A DNA stretch of 64,000 nucleotides. Origin: Nothopassalora personata (taxonomy: Eukaryota; Ascomycota; Dothideomycetes; Mycosphaerellales; Mycosphaerellaceae). The stretch spans positions 7,316,001 through 7,380,000 of the forward strand of contig CM066287.1 in NCBI GenBank assembly GCA_033816765.1. Direction: 5' to 3'. Shown piece after piece: positions 32,286 through 43,900 of this stretch (the first letter of the stretch is position 1; every line of letters starts with the position of its first letter). A model generated the notes under the pieces. That model searched no databases. It saw only the letters and a program-made list of their open reading frames with translations, and was not told the DNA's origin. Made by a program: the position numbers and the translations under genes.

Positions 32286-35200
32286 TTAGTTCTTAGCCTT
32301 AATTCTACTAAACTGTGAAATTTCGGCTATAGAAAGGTCATAAGGCCTAACCTATAGCTTCTTAGATTCCGGTTTAGGATCCGATCCCCTTTCGTTAACT
32401 CCTATAGGTAGTACGTCTTCGTCGGCGATAGGCTCGATCTCGTTCAAATTACTACTGTCTTCGCTATTAGCGACTTCTCCCTCCCCTATTACGAGATCGG
32501 TCCCATTATCTAAGTTTAGTACTCCTATGTTATCCGGGCGAAGCTCTAGAACTAGCTTAAGGTTTTCCCGTACCTAAACACCCTTTATTAGCGCGCTATT
32601 AAGTTCCTTAAGAATATAGGTACTAAATTCCCTAGAGACACTAGACACCCGATATAGACCTTACTATCGGTAACCGATCTTACGTAAGAAGTTATCCTTA
32701 TATAGCTTATCGAACCTTATAATAAGGTCGCCCTTCTAGAAACTAATAAAGTTAACATTCCGGTAAGAATTAAAGTAGTCCTTACTAAGTTCTCTTAGTC
32801 GCTTCCTTCGAGCATGTAGCTCTTCTAAACTAAGGTCTCGAGCCTAGAGTTAACGCGTACGTATAGTAAGTAGGTCCTTAGTCGTTCTTACCAATCCCTA
32901 TTAATAATTCGCCTACGTCGGGTACTTAACCTCAATTGGTAGAATCGTGCGATAGCTATATAGGACCTAAGCTAGCGTTATTCTAGTAGTACGACAGGTC
33001 GTGGTCCTATTAGCCTATAATATAGCGGGTACCTATTATTCCTATCCGCGGTATATGTTCCTTATAAGCTTTACTAACGCTATAAGAATCGGACGGTGTC
33101 TAACCTCGACCGGAGCATTAGATTACGGATAGTATGGCAATATTCGGATCCTTCGAATACTAAGTCCTACGAGTAACCGCTTAACCTTAGCCGTATAAAC
33201 CGTAGCGTTATTAAGTACAATTTTAGTATAGTAGCCGTGCCTATAGAAGACATCTTCGTATAGAAACTTAGTAACCGTCTTAGAGCTAGGAGGTGCCCTT
33301 ATTACTCTAGCCTCGATCTAGTTGCTAAGTGCTTCGCGCGTAACTAGGAGGTATCTATTTTTATGTACCTAGACGGGGTCCGAGTACCACTTTTCACTAA
33401 TAACCTAAGGGCTCGATAAGTAGAGCTTACTAGCGCGCTAGTTGCCTTCGCGAAACCTATAAGGAGCATAACTTCAAACCTACGTAGAGACATCGGCGAA
33501 GTACCCGTCCTAGTAATACCGATTAGAAATGAGGTTATACACGACCTTAGCGCTACGGTAACCGTGTCTCTTATGGCATTCTATAACGATCTCCTTCTAA
33601 GCCTTATTATCGTTAATTATAAGTTATAACGGTGCTCCTCGGCGCTTCTAGAAGAATAGCAATTGGTCCCGGATAAAGAAATTAACGCTCTTCTTTACTA
33701 GTCGCCGGTATTTAGTACGGGTAACACTATCGGGCCGGGTCCTAGTTTCTATAACCTAAGTAAGTTGCTAAGAGCTTTTAGAATATTAGTACCCGAGATG
33801 TCGTGTTTTCTAGATTTTAACTAGATAGGTGTCGACCGGCTCCGGATACCCGAATAGCTTATTATTAATTATCAGGTCGACTTCGTCTTCGTTAGCTTCC
33901 CTAGGTTCCTAAGGTGTAGAGGGCCTACGAGATAGGGAATCTAGGCTAGTATACCTAGCTCCCGTAACGTACTTTACTTCGAATGTAAATAGCCTAATCT
34001 ATACGACCTACCGGGCTATTGCCGAGTTCGGTAGGTCCGAAGCCGGCCAGTTAAGCTACTATACAAGTGTCTTAGCATTAACCTTAAGGACAAAATTAAC
34101 GCTAGTAATATATCTCTAGATCTTCTTAAGCCCCTTAAGGACCCCGAGGCATTCCCGCTTACTAGTATTATATCTAGATTCTAACGCGTTCTAGATTCTA
34201 CTCTTATACCGCACCGGGTGACGCCGTCGAGTACTATCTATTAATTCTTAAGAAACGATACATCCCTATCTAGTGCCGCTAGCATTAACTAAGATAAAGA
34301 TAGACCTAGTACTAGGTAAGTAGTAGAGGGTAACTAAGGCTAGAGCCTACATAAGGTATCTAGTAACCTCTTCTTTTAAGAACTGCTTATTTTCTATCTA
34401 GGTGAACTCGGCGTCCTTCTTTAGTAGCTTATACATTAGTCGAGCGATAATAACGAACTAGGGGATCTATATCCGGAAGTACATATATAGCCCTATATAG
34501 GTACGGACCTCCTTAATATAGGTAGGCGTAGGCTAATCTAGGATCTTAGCTACAACCTTTAGGTTAGGATAGTAACTATCCGGGCTAGTAACGTACCTAA
34601 CAATCTTAAGCTTTTCGTATAACTATTAGGATTTGCCTCTAGTAACTACCGTACTAGCTCTCTCTAGGTTAGTAAGAACTAGATCTAGGGAGACGATGTA
34701 CTTAACGACCAATCTCCTTAACCTAGGCTCTACTTCGGCATTCCTATAGTCCTCGGTTAGTCCCTTAATACCGATGTTATCGAGAAACGGCTTCGCTCGA
34801 TGCGAGATATAATTAAGTAGAATCTTTGTTATCGTACGTACGAACTAGGCAACTGAATTAGTAGCTCCTTAAGGTAGAGTCGTATTGCGTACTAGGCTAA
34901 GAGGGGTTATAAAGGCTATTAAGTCCCGGTAGGACTCATCTAAAGTGATCTAGTTATAACCTAAAAACAGGTCTATAAGTGAAGCGACTCGGCACCCGGT
35001 AAAATGCTCTAAGAAGCTATCCGTGTCCGGTAGAATGTTAGTATCGCGTATAGTAACCTTATTTAGGAGCATAGCTAAGTTAATTAACCGATATAGCACA
35101 TCGCTTCTAGAGGCATTAACCTTCTTTACGACTAGGAACTAGCTATTAGAGTATACCCCTTATAAGTATTCTAGGATGTTGTTCTTAATCCGGGCTCTAA

Positions 35201-36460
35201 TCATACGCTTAACAATTGCCCTAAGACTTAGGTATAACCGGATAGAGCGTGCCTACTATAGCCTATAAGGGACCGTATTAATCTTCTAAGGTAGTATAAC
35301 GTCGTGCCTAATTTGCCTTATGTAACTGAAATCCTAAGCGAGGACTACCTCCCGGTTATAGAGCATCTTATCGAATAAGGCCCTTTCTATTAGTAATAGC
35401 TTAATACTAACCTTAATTAAGGTAAGTCGTTCTAGAGTAATTCGGCTACCTCGCTTAATACTTGAGAATTTCTTAGTTCAGTACTTCCCATCGAACGGAC
35501 CTTATCCTTTAGGCATCTTAGATTCTAGGTATAGTGCCCTACGCTTCCATTCTATATCTCCCTTAACTCGTGATTCTAGGCGTTCGTGAACGCTCGCGTC
35601 TACTAGCTTCTTCTTGTCCGCCTTACGCTTACACATCGTAAAGACCTACGGTATCCTAATATTAGCTATATGTTAGCCTACTTGTTACTTTCGTACCTAA
35701 GCATTCAATGTAGACTGCCTTAGGATCTCGGTAGGCTAATCCCCTTAAACTAAATAAACATTAGTAATAGAATCTCCCTTAAACACGCCTATTCCAATTT
35801 CTACAACTCGTTCCTTTACTCTAGTAGTCCTAAGCAATCCTAATAAGTAAGCTAAATGGTTGCTAGGCGTTAGAGCCTTACTGGGTTCCTATAGATACGT
35901 CGTGTCGTAGTCGTATCCGTTTTCCTTACTATAGCTATTTACCAGTCCCGGGACCGGCAAATTAAAGTCCGAGGTTTCTCCGAGATAGTGCGAGAACCTT
36001 ACCGATTTTATTAAATCCGGCTTTAGCAAGTCGGTAGGTTAAGCGCCGTATCTTAACCTACCCTTCCATTTCCCGACGCTTTTAATAGTTCTTAAAGGGT
36101 CTTACACCTATCCGAGCTAACTAGGGTAGTAAACATAACACTTTTACCTTTACGGCTAGTAATAGTCCCCTCCTATAAACTATTATCGCAGTTACGGGCA
36201 GTAAGCCGCACCTTACGGGCCTACGGGCGTCCTAGGATTGTTAGTAAGTTTAGATCCGAGGAGATAAACATGTCTACTTAGTAGTAAACCCTAAATACCT
36301 AAACATCCAAATTGCCTATAACACCTTTAAACTAGGCCCGCCCTCTAGTACCTCGAAAGGTAAGCTAAGTACTCGACATTACCGGTAACCTAAATCTATA
36401 AGCATTCCTCTAGCCGATGATATTTACCTCGGAACCCTCGTTAATTAGGCACCTAATCTA
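32286..36460 (-). pseudogene. C pol: protease, RT, RNase H, integrase, RIP-degraded
   Basis: The minus frame begins in an aspartic protease (GSEVNII near 36430, LTILGRP near 36230), then RT (FLVVKKVN, later LPQGATNSVAQF, AKPFLDNIGIKG near 34790), RNase H (FILVNASG near 34280; LDSLSRRPS near 33930), the linker and integrase, ending at TAA 32288-32286. The FLDNIGIKG box instead of the usual Y-x-DD in the form xDDI(L/I)V assigns it to the gypsy branch known from basidiomycetes and ascomycetes with a large RT. K is inserted at the protease border, so protease and gag are now 10 kb apart. Confidence 0.8.
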
Positions 36461-36465
36461 GTTCT

Positions 36466-36603
36466 AGATAATGTGAGTAGATTGATGTATTGAGAAGGAT
36501 CTACGAGAATGCGAAGAACAGCTAGCTATAAGAAAGTGCAAGAAAGCGCGCTAGTGGCTTGGCATCCAAAGAACTGCTGGGACACAGCCAGCCAGCATCA
36601 AGT
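36466..36603 (-). repeat. K 3' LTR
   Basis: 138 bp, same sequence as 46173-46310. The ends are not TG...CA in the usual way (the minus strand reads ACTTGATG...CATTATCT). A G5 run lies just inside (minus GGCATGGGGGTG). Confidence 0.88.
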
Positions 36604-36886
36604 CACCCCCATGCCGAGGCTCTAGGTGCTTGAAACAGGTGTATACACCCCACAGAAAGCATGCCGCCCCTCGCTCTCACCATGTCACTGTCCTCCATGT
36701 CGTCATACCGTTGGTTGCGCGGGAAGTGCCGGTGTAGCAGTGCGGCTGCTGTTGCTGAATGTTGAAGGTGTTTCTCGTGCGCTAATTGGCTGCACGGACA
36801 CCGCGGTCCTCAGTAAGTAACCGCCGTTGAGTTGAGTCGATTGGCGCAGTGTTGCTGTCGTCCAATGAGAGGCCTGAGAATAGGTG
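36604..36886. other. Unassigned segment between copia fragment and K LTR
   Basis: 283 bp of clean sequence, minus frame closed directly after RWVYAIKPG of the copia RT. It does not look like copia RT, nor like the 628-bp LTR. It may be the 3' untranslated end of K. Confidence 0.4.
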
Positions 36887-39800
36887 TCAACCAGGCTTGA
36901 TAGCATAGACCCATCTGCCACGCAGCACACGTGTGCCAGTTGGCAGTGTTGTCTTGTCCTTGTACAGCCATGTCTCGTATTGCTCGAGACTGGCGAATTC
37001 AGCTTCTTCGGCTGCACGCCACTCGGCGTGTTGTGGTGTTGCCATTGCGGCCTTGTGGCTCTTCGGTATGAGCACCGTTGCTGGATCTGGCCAGTCGGTT
37101 GCTGCCATGAAAGCAGTCACAGTCGCATGTGGCATCTCAGCAAGTTGCTTGCGGGTCGTCTTGCTGAGTGAGTGACACAGGGCCCTACGCTGCTTGCGGT
37201 TGGCTTCATATTGATAGCCGTTCAATGGGTCTCGAACTTCCGCAGGAGGGCGACGATTGCGCTGTGGCCGACCTGATGGCGTAGGTGGCACAGGTTGCCG
37301 AGCTGGCTGTGCCGGAGGTGTCGTGAAGTCGTCTTCATCGTCATCCTCAACAGAAGGTCTCGGAGGTGTTGTTGGTTGCACTTCCGGAAAGTCGTCAGGC
37401 GTCTCATCTTGATAGGAGTCCACTACTTCCTGTGAAAGGTCCTCATCCGACTGCTCGAGTGGTGAGTCCGCTGGACGGTCGATGACGGTGATGTTCTTCG
37501 GTGCTGTAACACCCCCAGAATCACCACCCCCAGGAGTCACACCGCGCTCAGCACCTGCTCGCCGTAGTCCTGTCTTGCGGTTGCGCTCCACTGGAAAGAT
37601 GTCTTCTCGAGTGATGAGCTCGTCGTCTTGATCTTGCTCAGTCTCAGAGTCACCGTCTTGGGCTGCCATAGGGTCGTTGCCCTCGATGAATTGAACGTCC
37701 TTGGTTCTGAACACTCTATGCGCCTTAGCAACATAGGCACGGTAGATGGTGCGGCTTTCGTATCCAACAAGCTTGCCCTGCAACGAGCGGGCGTCAAACT
37801 TCTCACCGCGACCGACGTTATGGTCGTACACGAAGGCGCGGCAGCCGTATGCTTTGAGGTGTGACAGGGAAGGCTTCACTGGTTGAGTGCCCTGCCAAGC
37901 GTTGATAACTTCTAGTGGTGACAGGCCCTTGATTGCTGCACTTGGTGTCAAGTTAAGAAGATAGACCGAAGCTTTCACTGCTTCTGGCCATAGGCTAGGT
38001 GGAAGGCCAGCGTCGATGAGCAGCTTACGTGCCATGACACAAACGATGTGGTTGCTGACTTCCGCACCACCATTCTGCTCTGAAGAATGAGGTGCTGTGA
38101 CTTGAAGAGCGAAGCCCTCATCGCGTGAGAGCTGCGTGAGTGAGTGTCCTCCATATTCGCCACCCCCATCTATGCGGAAGATCACAATTGCTGTGCCATA
38201 TTGTGTCTTCACATGACGGTGGACCACTCGAATATGCTGCGCAGCACCGTCCTTCTGTGCGGAAGCGAATACTGTGCGTTGTAGGCTGGCCAGGCAGGTG
38301 AATAGCGTGAAGTAACGCTCCTTGCCAATGCCAAGGTTGCGGACCGTGACAACATCCACAGCAACAATATAGTATGGTGTTGTTGGCCGCACCATCGGAA
38401 TGCGGTTGTAGACCTTGTGACCCATCCCCTTACGACAGGGGATGCACTCGCGTGGGTGCTTGCTGAGGTCGCTATCACTGTTGCCAACAATGGTGATGCG
38501 CTTGTCGTTGTGAAGCTGCAGCAACTTGCGGCTGTGGATGTGTCCAAGTCGGCGGTGCCACAGGTCTCCTGTAGCAGCTGTCGATGGCTCGACCTTGGAC
38601 GAAGTGAGGGCTGTCGCTGAGTCCTTCATCTTCAAGAATGGCAGTCCATTGTGGGTGTAGCAGTGTGCCACCGTACGCGCAGAAGTCCCCTTTGTGAATA
38701 GGATCTGCTCGTCGTTGCGATAATAGACACCCTTGCGGCGAAGAGCCTCTGTCGAAATCAGATTGGCTGCAAGGCCTGGTACGTACAACACCTGTGAGAA
38801 GCCAGTGATGCCGCATCCATACAGATCCAGTTGGACGATGCCACAAGCTGTAGCAGTGATGGTGCCACTGCCTGTCTTGATAAGAACAGTGCAGGGCCGG
38901 TAGTCCATCATATTGCTCAGCTTGTTTGTCATGTGAGAAGTGCAGCCAGAGTCCACAACCCAGTCGGTGTTGCTCTTCGCTGCAAGCAGCGCTGAGGTGT
39001 CTTGAATGATGTCGTCCTGGCCCACAGTCATATACATGCTGTGAGAGCCGTTGAATGGAGTCATCAAGTCCTCGAAGTTGGTAGCGCCGTGAGCCGCAAA
39101 CTGTGCGGTCTCAGTGTGCTGTGCGTCAGTGGTGTTGTTGACTTGCTGACGCTGTTGTTGATTGCCCTGCTGCTTCTTCTTCCAGGTAGCAGGTGCAAGC
39201 TCAGGGTGTAGGTTCCAGCAACCAGCTGGTTGGTGAGTGGTCATGCCACAACCACTGCAGGGGTCGTATTGAGGCTTCTGCTGTTGGTTGTTGTTGCCAC
39301 CACCATTCTGATTACCACCACGAGCGCCGTTGCCGTTGCCGCGGCCTCCACGACCTCCTCGTCCGCCGCGTCCGTTACCACGTGGTGCGCCGCCGCCGCG
39401 AGGGGTGTTGCCGTTGCCCTGTGGGTTGGCAGGGTTGGCGTTGTTTTGTTGCTTCACTGCGAGATTGGCTGACTCGGACTGTTGCGCAGTCGCCTCATCA
39501 AGCAGATCACTGATCACCTTGTCGAGTGTGATAGTGGTACTGTCCTCGATCTTTCCAGTAAGCTGCCTCATCTGTTCACGCTTTGAGGACGCGAATGTTG
39601 GGAAGTATGGTGAGATCTGATACAGGAAGCGGAAGAGAGCTTGAGCCTTTGATATGGCTAACTCGGTGTTCTTGAGGTTGGCCAGCTTCGACTGATATTG
39701 CTGGCAGAACTTGTCAAGGTTGGAGCCACCATATGTGTGTGACTCGAAGTCCAGGTACAACGAGTACTCTTCGGACTTGCCAGTTTGACCGTATGTGGAC

Positions 39801-40270
39801 TTCAGATGGTCCCATAGGTCTTCCGGTTGTTGGTAGGCTTTGCAGTTGTCTGCAATAGACTGACTGCAGTTAGCAATAATGAGGGCGCGGGCTTGATACT
39901 TCTTTGCCTCCCATGCCTCGATACGCTCTTCGAGTTCATAGTCTTCCTCATTCTTGCGCTTCGTGGGCTTCGGCTTGAGGGCAGTCTTGTCGACAAACCC
40001 CCATAGCAGGTCACCTCGCAGGACTGACTGTAACATATCAGCCCATCTCGAGTAGTCGTCCTTGCCTTGAAGTTTGGAGACACCAGGGGTGCCGTTGTTG
40101 TTACGGCCGACCATGTTGCTAAAGCCGCGAGTTGATACAGCAGGCTTCTTGGTCTTTCGGGTAGCAGCCGACTCGGTCTGCTGTTGTTGCTGGCTCGGAG
40201 TGGCGACAGACTGCTGCGCCAGCGGTATTTCGAGTCCAGTGAGGTCAGTGTTGTTACCGTCAGTATCCAT
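36887..40270 (-). CDS. Ty1/copia gag-pol, truncated in RT (1,127 aa)
   Basis: Single frame: UBN2-type copia Gag (about residues 60-260), Gly/Asn-rich linker, zinc finger CSGCGMTTHQPAGC (C-x2-C-x4-H-x4-C, about 335-350), protease WVVDSGCTSHM, gag-pre-integrase LWHRRLGHIH, integrase (VDVVT, RIDGGGEYGG, SSEQNGGAEVSN: all three acidic residues visible), then the RT N-terminus WRAAEEAEF...LRGRWVYAIKPG and stop. A full copia element would have another 500-600 residues of RT and RNase H, which are missing. The frame is otherwise intact, so the break is recent. It cannot move on its own but could still yield Gag and integrase. Confidence 0.9.
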   Translation of the reverse strand: MDTDGNNTDLTGLEIPLAQQSVATPSQQQQQTESAATRKTKKPAVSTRGFSNMVGRNNNGTPGVSKLQGKDDYSRWADMLQSVLRGDLLWGFVDKTALKPKPTKRKNEEDYELEERIEAWEAKKYQARALIIANCSQSIADNCKAYQQPEDLWDHLKSTYGQTGKSEEYSLYLDFESHTYGGSNLDKFCQQYQSKLANLKNTELAISKAQALFRFLYQISPYFPTFASSKREQMRQLTGKIEDSTTITLDKVISDLLDEATAQQSESANLAVKQQNNANPANPQGNGNTPRGGGAPRGNGRGGRGGRGGRGNGNGARGGNQNGGGNNNQQQKPQYDPCSGCGMTTHQPAGCWNLHPELAPATWKKKQQGNQQQRQQVNNTTDAQHTETAQFAAHGATNFEDLMTPFNGSHSMYMTVGQDDIIQDTSALLAAKSNTDWVVDSGCTSHMTNKLSNMMDYRPCTVLIKTGSGTITATACGIVQLDLYGCGITGFSQVLYVPGLAANLISTEALRRKGVYYRNDEQILFTKGTSARTVAHCYTHNGLPFLKMKDSATALTSSKVEPSTAATGDLWHRRLGHIHSRKLLQLHNDKRITIVGNSDSDLSKHPRECIPCRKGMGHKVYNRIPMVRPTTPYYIVAVDVVTVRNLGIGKERYFTLFTCLASLQRTVFASAQKDGAAQHIRVVHRHVKTQYGTAIVIFRIDGGGEYGGHSLTQLSRDEGFALQVTAPHSSEQNGGAEVSNHIVCVMARKLLIDAGLPPSLWPEAVKASVYLLNLTPSAAIKGLSPLEVINAWQGTQPVKPSLSHLKAYGCRAFVYDHNVGRGEKFDARSLQGKLVGYESRTIYRAYVAKAHRVFRTKDVQFIEGNDPMAAQDGDSETEQDQDDELITREDIFPVERNRKTGLRRAGAERGVTPGGGDSGGVTAPKNITVIDRPADSPLEQSDEDLSQEVVDSYQDETPDDFPEVQPTTPPRPSVEDDDEDDFTTPPAQPARQPVPPTPSGRPQRNRRPPAEVRDPLNGYQYEANRKQRRALCHSLSKTTRKQLAEMPHATVTAFMAATDWPDPATVLIPKSHKAAMATPQHAEWRAAEEAEFASLEQYETWLYKDKTTLPTGTRVLRGRWVYAIKPG

Positions 40271-40292
40271 ACACTGCAGAGCACCAACTAGG

Positions 40293-40920
40293 TGTCACTG
40301 CGATACTTGCCGCGTTGCCCACTGGGTCGCGACTTTGTCGTTTGCTATTTGCTGCAGTCGCGTTTTGTCGCAATCACCAACCAGGCGTTGTCGACATACA
40401 CGCGATCAGCAGGATCACATACAGGGCGAAAGCCTGGCTTGGAACTGAGAGTGAAAACTGAAATGCAAATGCGAAGTGCAAGTGCAAAAGGTATGGTCTA
40501 GTAGCTACACAGAACGAAAGACGAAGAGGAGAAGAGAGGCCTGGGGGAAGGCCGACTATTTAAACCCCCGCGTTGCGCGTGCGCGTCCCTGCATCACCGC
40601 AAATAGCCGGGCCCTGGGGTGAGTCACAAACCTTATTCTTAGCCACCCCACATCTCGCACCTTCCACGTGCTTCCATTCACCCCTCGGGTACTCGCGGGT
40701 CTTCTCTAAGTCGCGGGCGGTGATGTAGTGAAGACCCGAAGTGAATCCCTCAACAGGTACTCGAGATATCGTATGCTGGGGCTGGGTCCCGCAGTGAATC
40801 TTGTCGGGCATGTGATTCTTTGCAATCACATGCAAACTTGAACATTCACTTCCAGTCTCTCTTGGGCCAGAAGGCTTCTCAGCACCTACACTCTGTATCA
40901 CCTGAGGAGAGACCGTGACA
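40293..40920 (-). repeat. Copia-type LTR (single) inside K
   Basis: 628 bp with inverted ends TGTCAC...GTGACA on the minus strand. It is preceded by a G8 purine tract (complement of 40925-40932) and followed by CCTAGTTGGTGCTCTGCAG and the copia ATG at 40270, so it fits as the 5' LTR of the copia half. The minus strand has TTTAAATAG near 40560, a possible TATA element. Its partner 3' LTR is absent. The last part of the K pol frame (to 40560) runs into it. Confidence 0.7.
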
Positions 40921-43900
40921 GTAGCCCCCCCCAAGTAGGCTGAGTTCCCACGAAGCCCTAGGAGGTGCAAATATCGAGGATGTTCATTCTCCGTGCCTGG
41001 TGTTGGTCTCATGTCACGGTCGATGCACCATTGGTACACTGGGTCGAAGATCTCTGACTCGTATACACGGCCGAAGTTGGGGATATCGGCATCGCCGGCA
41101 GCGTTGGTGTGGAACTCTTCAATAGGGCCTCTGTTGTAGACAATGTGCTGGATTGGTTCCCAGGTAGTATCCCATGCTTCTGCATTTTGCCATTGCACAT
41201 GGTACACCATTCCTGGTAGCCCTGCGACTGGGTTAGGTTCCCAGCGGAAGCCAATGATCTTGCGGACGTTTTCTTCTTGTTCCGTGTCATCAGAATAGTC
41301 TTCTCCTTCAGCAGGAGGCTCAGGCATATCTTGGTCTTGATTTGGGAACGGGTCGTTGCCAGCCGGCCGTAGGCGGACCGCATGGAAGACGTCGTGGATA
41401 CGCATGTGTTCCGGGAGAGCTAGACGATAGGCGTGAGAACTTACTTTCTCAGTAACTTGAAAGGGGCCTAGTCGCTTCCAGTCCAGCTTCTTGCAAGGTC
41501 GATCTGTCTTGATATCCTTTGAGTCTAGGTAGACCATGTCGCCTACTTGGTAGTCAGGCGCAGGCTGGCGTCGGCGGTTGGCATAGTGTTCCTGAACGGC
41601 TTGTGCATAGCTCATCTCGTCTTGAATCTCTTGGTGGATCTCATGGAGGTGGAGAGCTAGCTCGTCTGCTGCTTCTTCCTTGAAATTTGCTGGTGGGGGA
41701 AGAGGATCTTCGGGTTCTGCGCCAGAGCGAGGGTGATAGCCCCTCGTAGCGTAGAACGGCGAGTATCCTGTGGTATCTGAATCCCAATTCCGAGCGGCAA
41801 ATTCAACAGACGGGAGGTGACGAGCCCAGTCCTTCTGGTGGTAGTCAACAAAGCAGCGGAGGACTTGCTCGAGCATAGCGTTCATAATCTCCGTCTGCCC
41901 ATCCGTTTGAGGCTGGTAGGCAGTCGAGAGATAGTGCTTGATGCCAACAAGGACCATAAGTCGCTTCCAGAAGTCAGAGGTGAACTGCGTGCCTCGATCA
42001 GAGATAATGCTGTCGGGTAGGCCAATATGGCGGTAAACAAATTCAAAGAAGAGTCTAGCTGTCTCTTTGGCGGTCATGCTCCAGCAAGGAATAAGGAACC
42101 GGTCCTTTGTAAGCCGATCCACAATCACAAGGATAGCGCGAGCTTTGAAGCCAAAGTAGGTCGTACTGGTAGGTAGACCTGTGATGAAGTCCATAGTAAT
42201 ATGCCTCCAGGGACGGTCAGGAGCTGGGAGAGGCTTCAAGAGGCCATGAGGCCGAGAACGGTCAGTCTTAACCCTACTACAGATAGCGCAGTTCTTGACG
42301 TAGCGGCGGACTGTCTTCCAAGAGTCTTGCCACCAGTAATGCCTAGCGAGGAGTCGGTGGGTCTTTGCCACTCCTGGGTGACCAGCTGAAGGAGCATCGT
42401 GTACGGCTTGAATAATCTCTGCTCGAATATTGGAGCCCTCGGGCTCAGGAACGTACAGGCGTTTTCGGTAATAGACGACGCCCTCTTGAAGTTCGCACTC
42501 AGACAGTGAGAAGCCAGGGAAGGTCCTTGCCCCTGATTCGAGGGCTTGAATCAAACCTTGAGCTCCCTCGTCTGCCTCGTACGCACGGCGAATGCGACGC
42601 ATGAGCCCTTCAGGCTCTTCTTCATCTTCAAAGCCTTCAAAGTCTGATTCGGAAGAGCCTTCTGAAGTTACTGAGCCTTCTTCGTCGTCGTTCAAATCTT
42701 CAAGGTCGCTATCGGGCTCAGACTCACTATCACTGTCATCAAAGGATGCAGGAGCGAGTAGGAGCGTTGCGAAAGAGGCAGAGAGGTACGAAGTATCTGT
42801 ATTGGCTTCTTCCTTCAATTCTTCAGCGAGGTTGTACTCTTTGAGCACTGTCTGCTTAGCAATGTGCTGCCCAACGCCACGGTCAACAGGCAGGTCGCCG
42901 GGGCGTCGAGTAAGAGCGTCGGCAAGCGTATTAGCCTTGCCAGGAGTGTACTGGATCACGAAATTGAACCGTGAAAGGTACTCGCTCCAGCGAGCCTGCC
43001 TACGGTTTAGGAGCTTGCTTTTCATGAAATACACGAGGTTCTTGTGATCGGAGCTGACCTGAATTGGCATAGCGGAGCCTTCAAGTTCCGGGCGCCACTC
43101 TTCAAATGCCTTGACGATAGCGAGGAGCTCTTTGTCGTAGATCTCGTAGTTGCACTCAGCCCCAGTCATCTTCTTTGAGAGGTAGGCAACAGGCAACCAC
43201 GGGTGTTCTGGCGAGCGACGCTGCAAGAGCACGCCGCCAACAACACCGTCCGATGCGTCAGTCTCTACGCGGGTCTCCAGTTCAAAGTCGAAGTGCTGGA
43301 GGATAGGGTTCTCAACAAATTTTGCTTTTAGCAGTTCAAATGCTTGTTGGCACTCAGGGGTCCATTCAAAGCGTTCTCCCTTACGCGTCAGCTTGTGCAT
43401 ACAGCGGACAACGCTGGAGAAGCCATGGATAAAGCGGCGGTAGAAGTTGGCAAAGCCAAGGAAGCCCTGAACCTCCTTAACGTTCGTAGGAGCAGCCCAC
43501 TTCTTGATAGCCTCAATCTTCTCTGGATCCATCTTGATACCCTTAGCCGAGATAATAAGGCCGAGGAACTTGACTTCGGTCTCGATGAACTCGCATTTGT
43601 CGATATCGAGCTGCACGCCGGCATCGAGGAGCTTCTGAAGCACCTTCCGGACGTGGATGTTGTGTTCTTCAAGAGTCTCACTGAAGATCAAAATATCATC
43701 AATATAGGCGGTAGCAAATTCGTCAAACTCTCTCAGTAGCTCGTTGATGAAGTGCTGAAAGGTGCCGGGCCCGTTACAGACGCCAAAAGGCATAACGTTG
43801 GACTGGAACAGCCCGTAACGAGTACGGAAAGCTGTTAGCCACTCGTAGCCCTTTGCCATTCGTAGCGAATTGAAGGCAGCAACGATGTCGAGTTTGGTGA

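Noticed and set aside
38209..39620. Plus-strand and alternate-frame ORFs up to 123 codons over the copia fragment
   Set aside because: Shadows of the long gag-pol frame; low-complexity translations of the Gly/Asn-rich linker.
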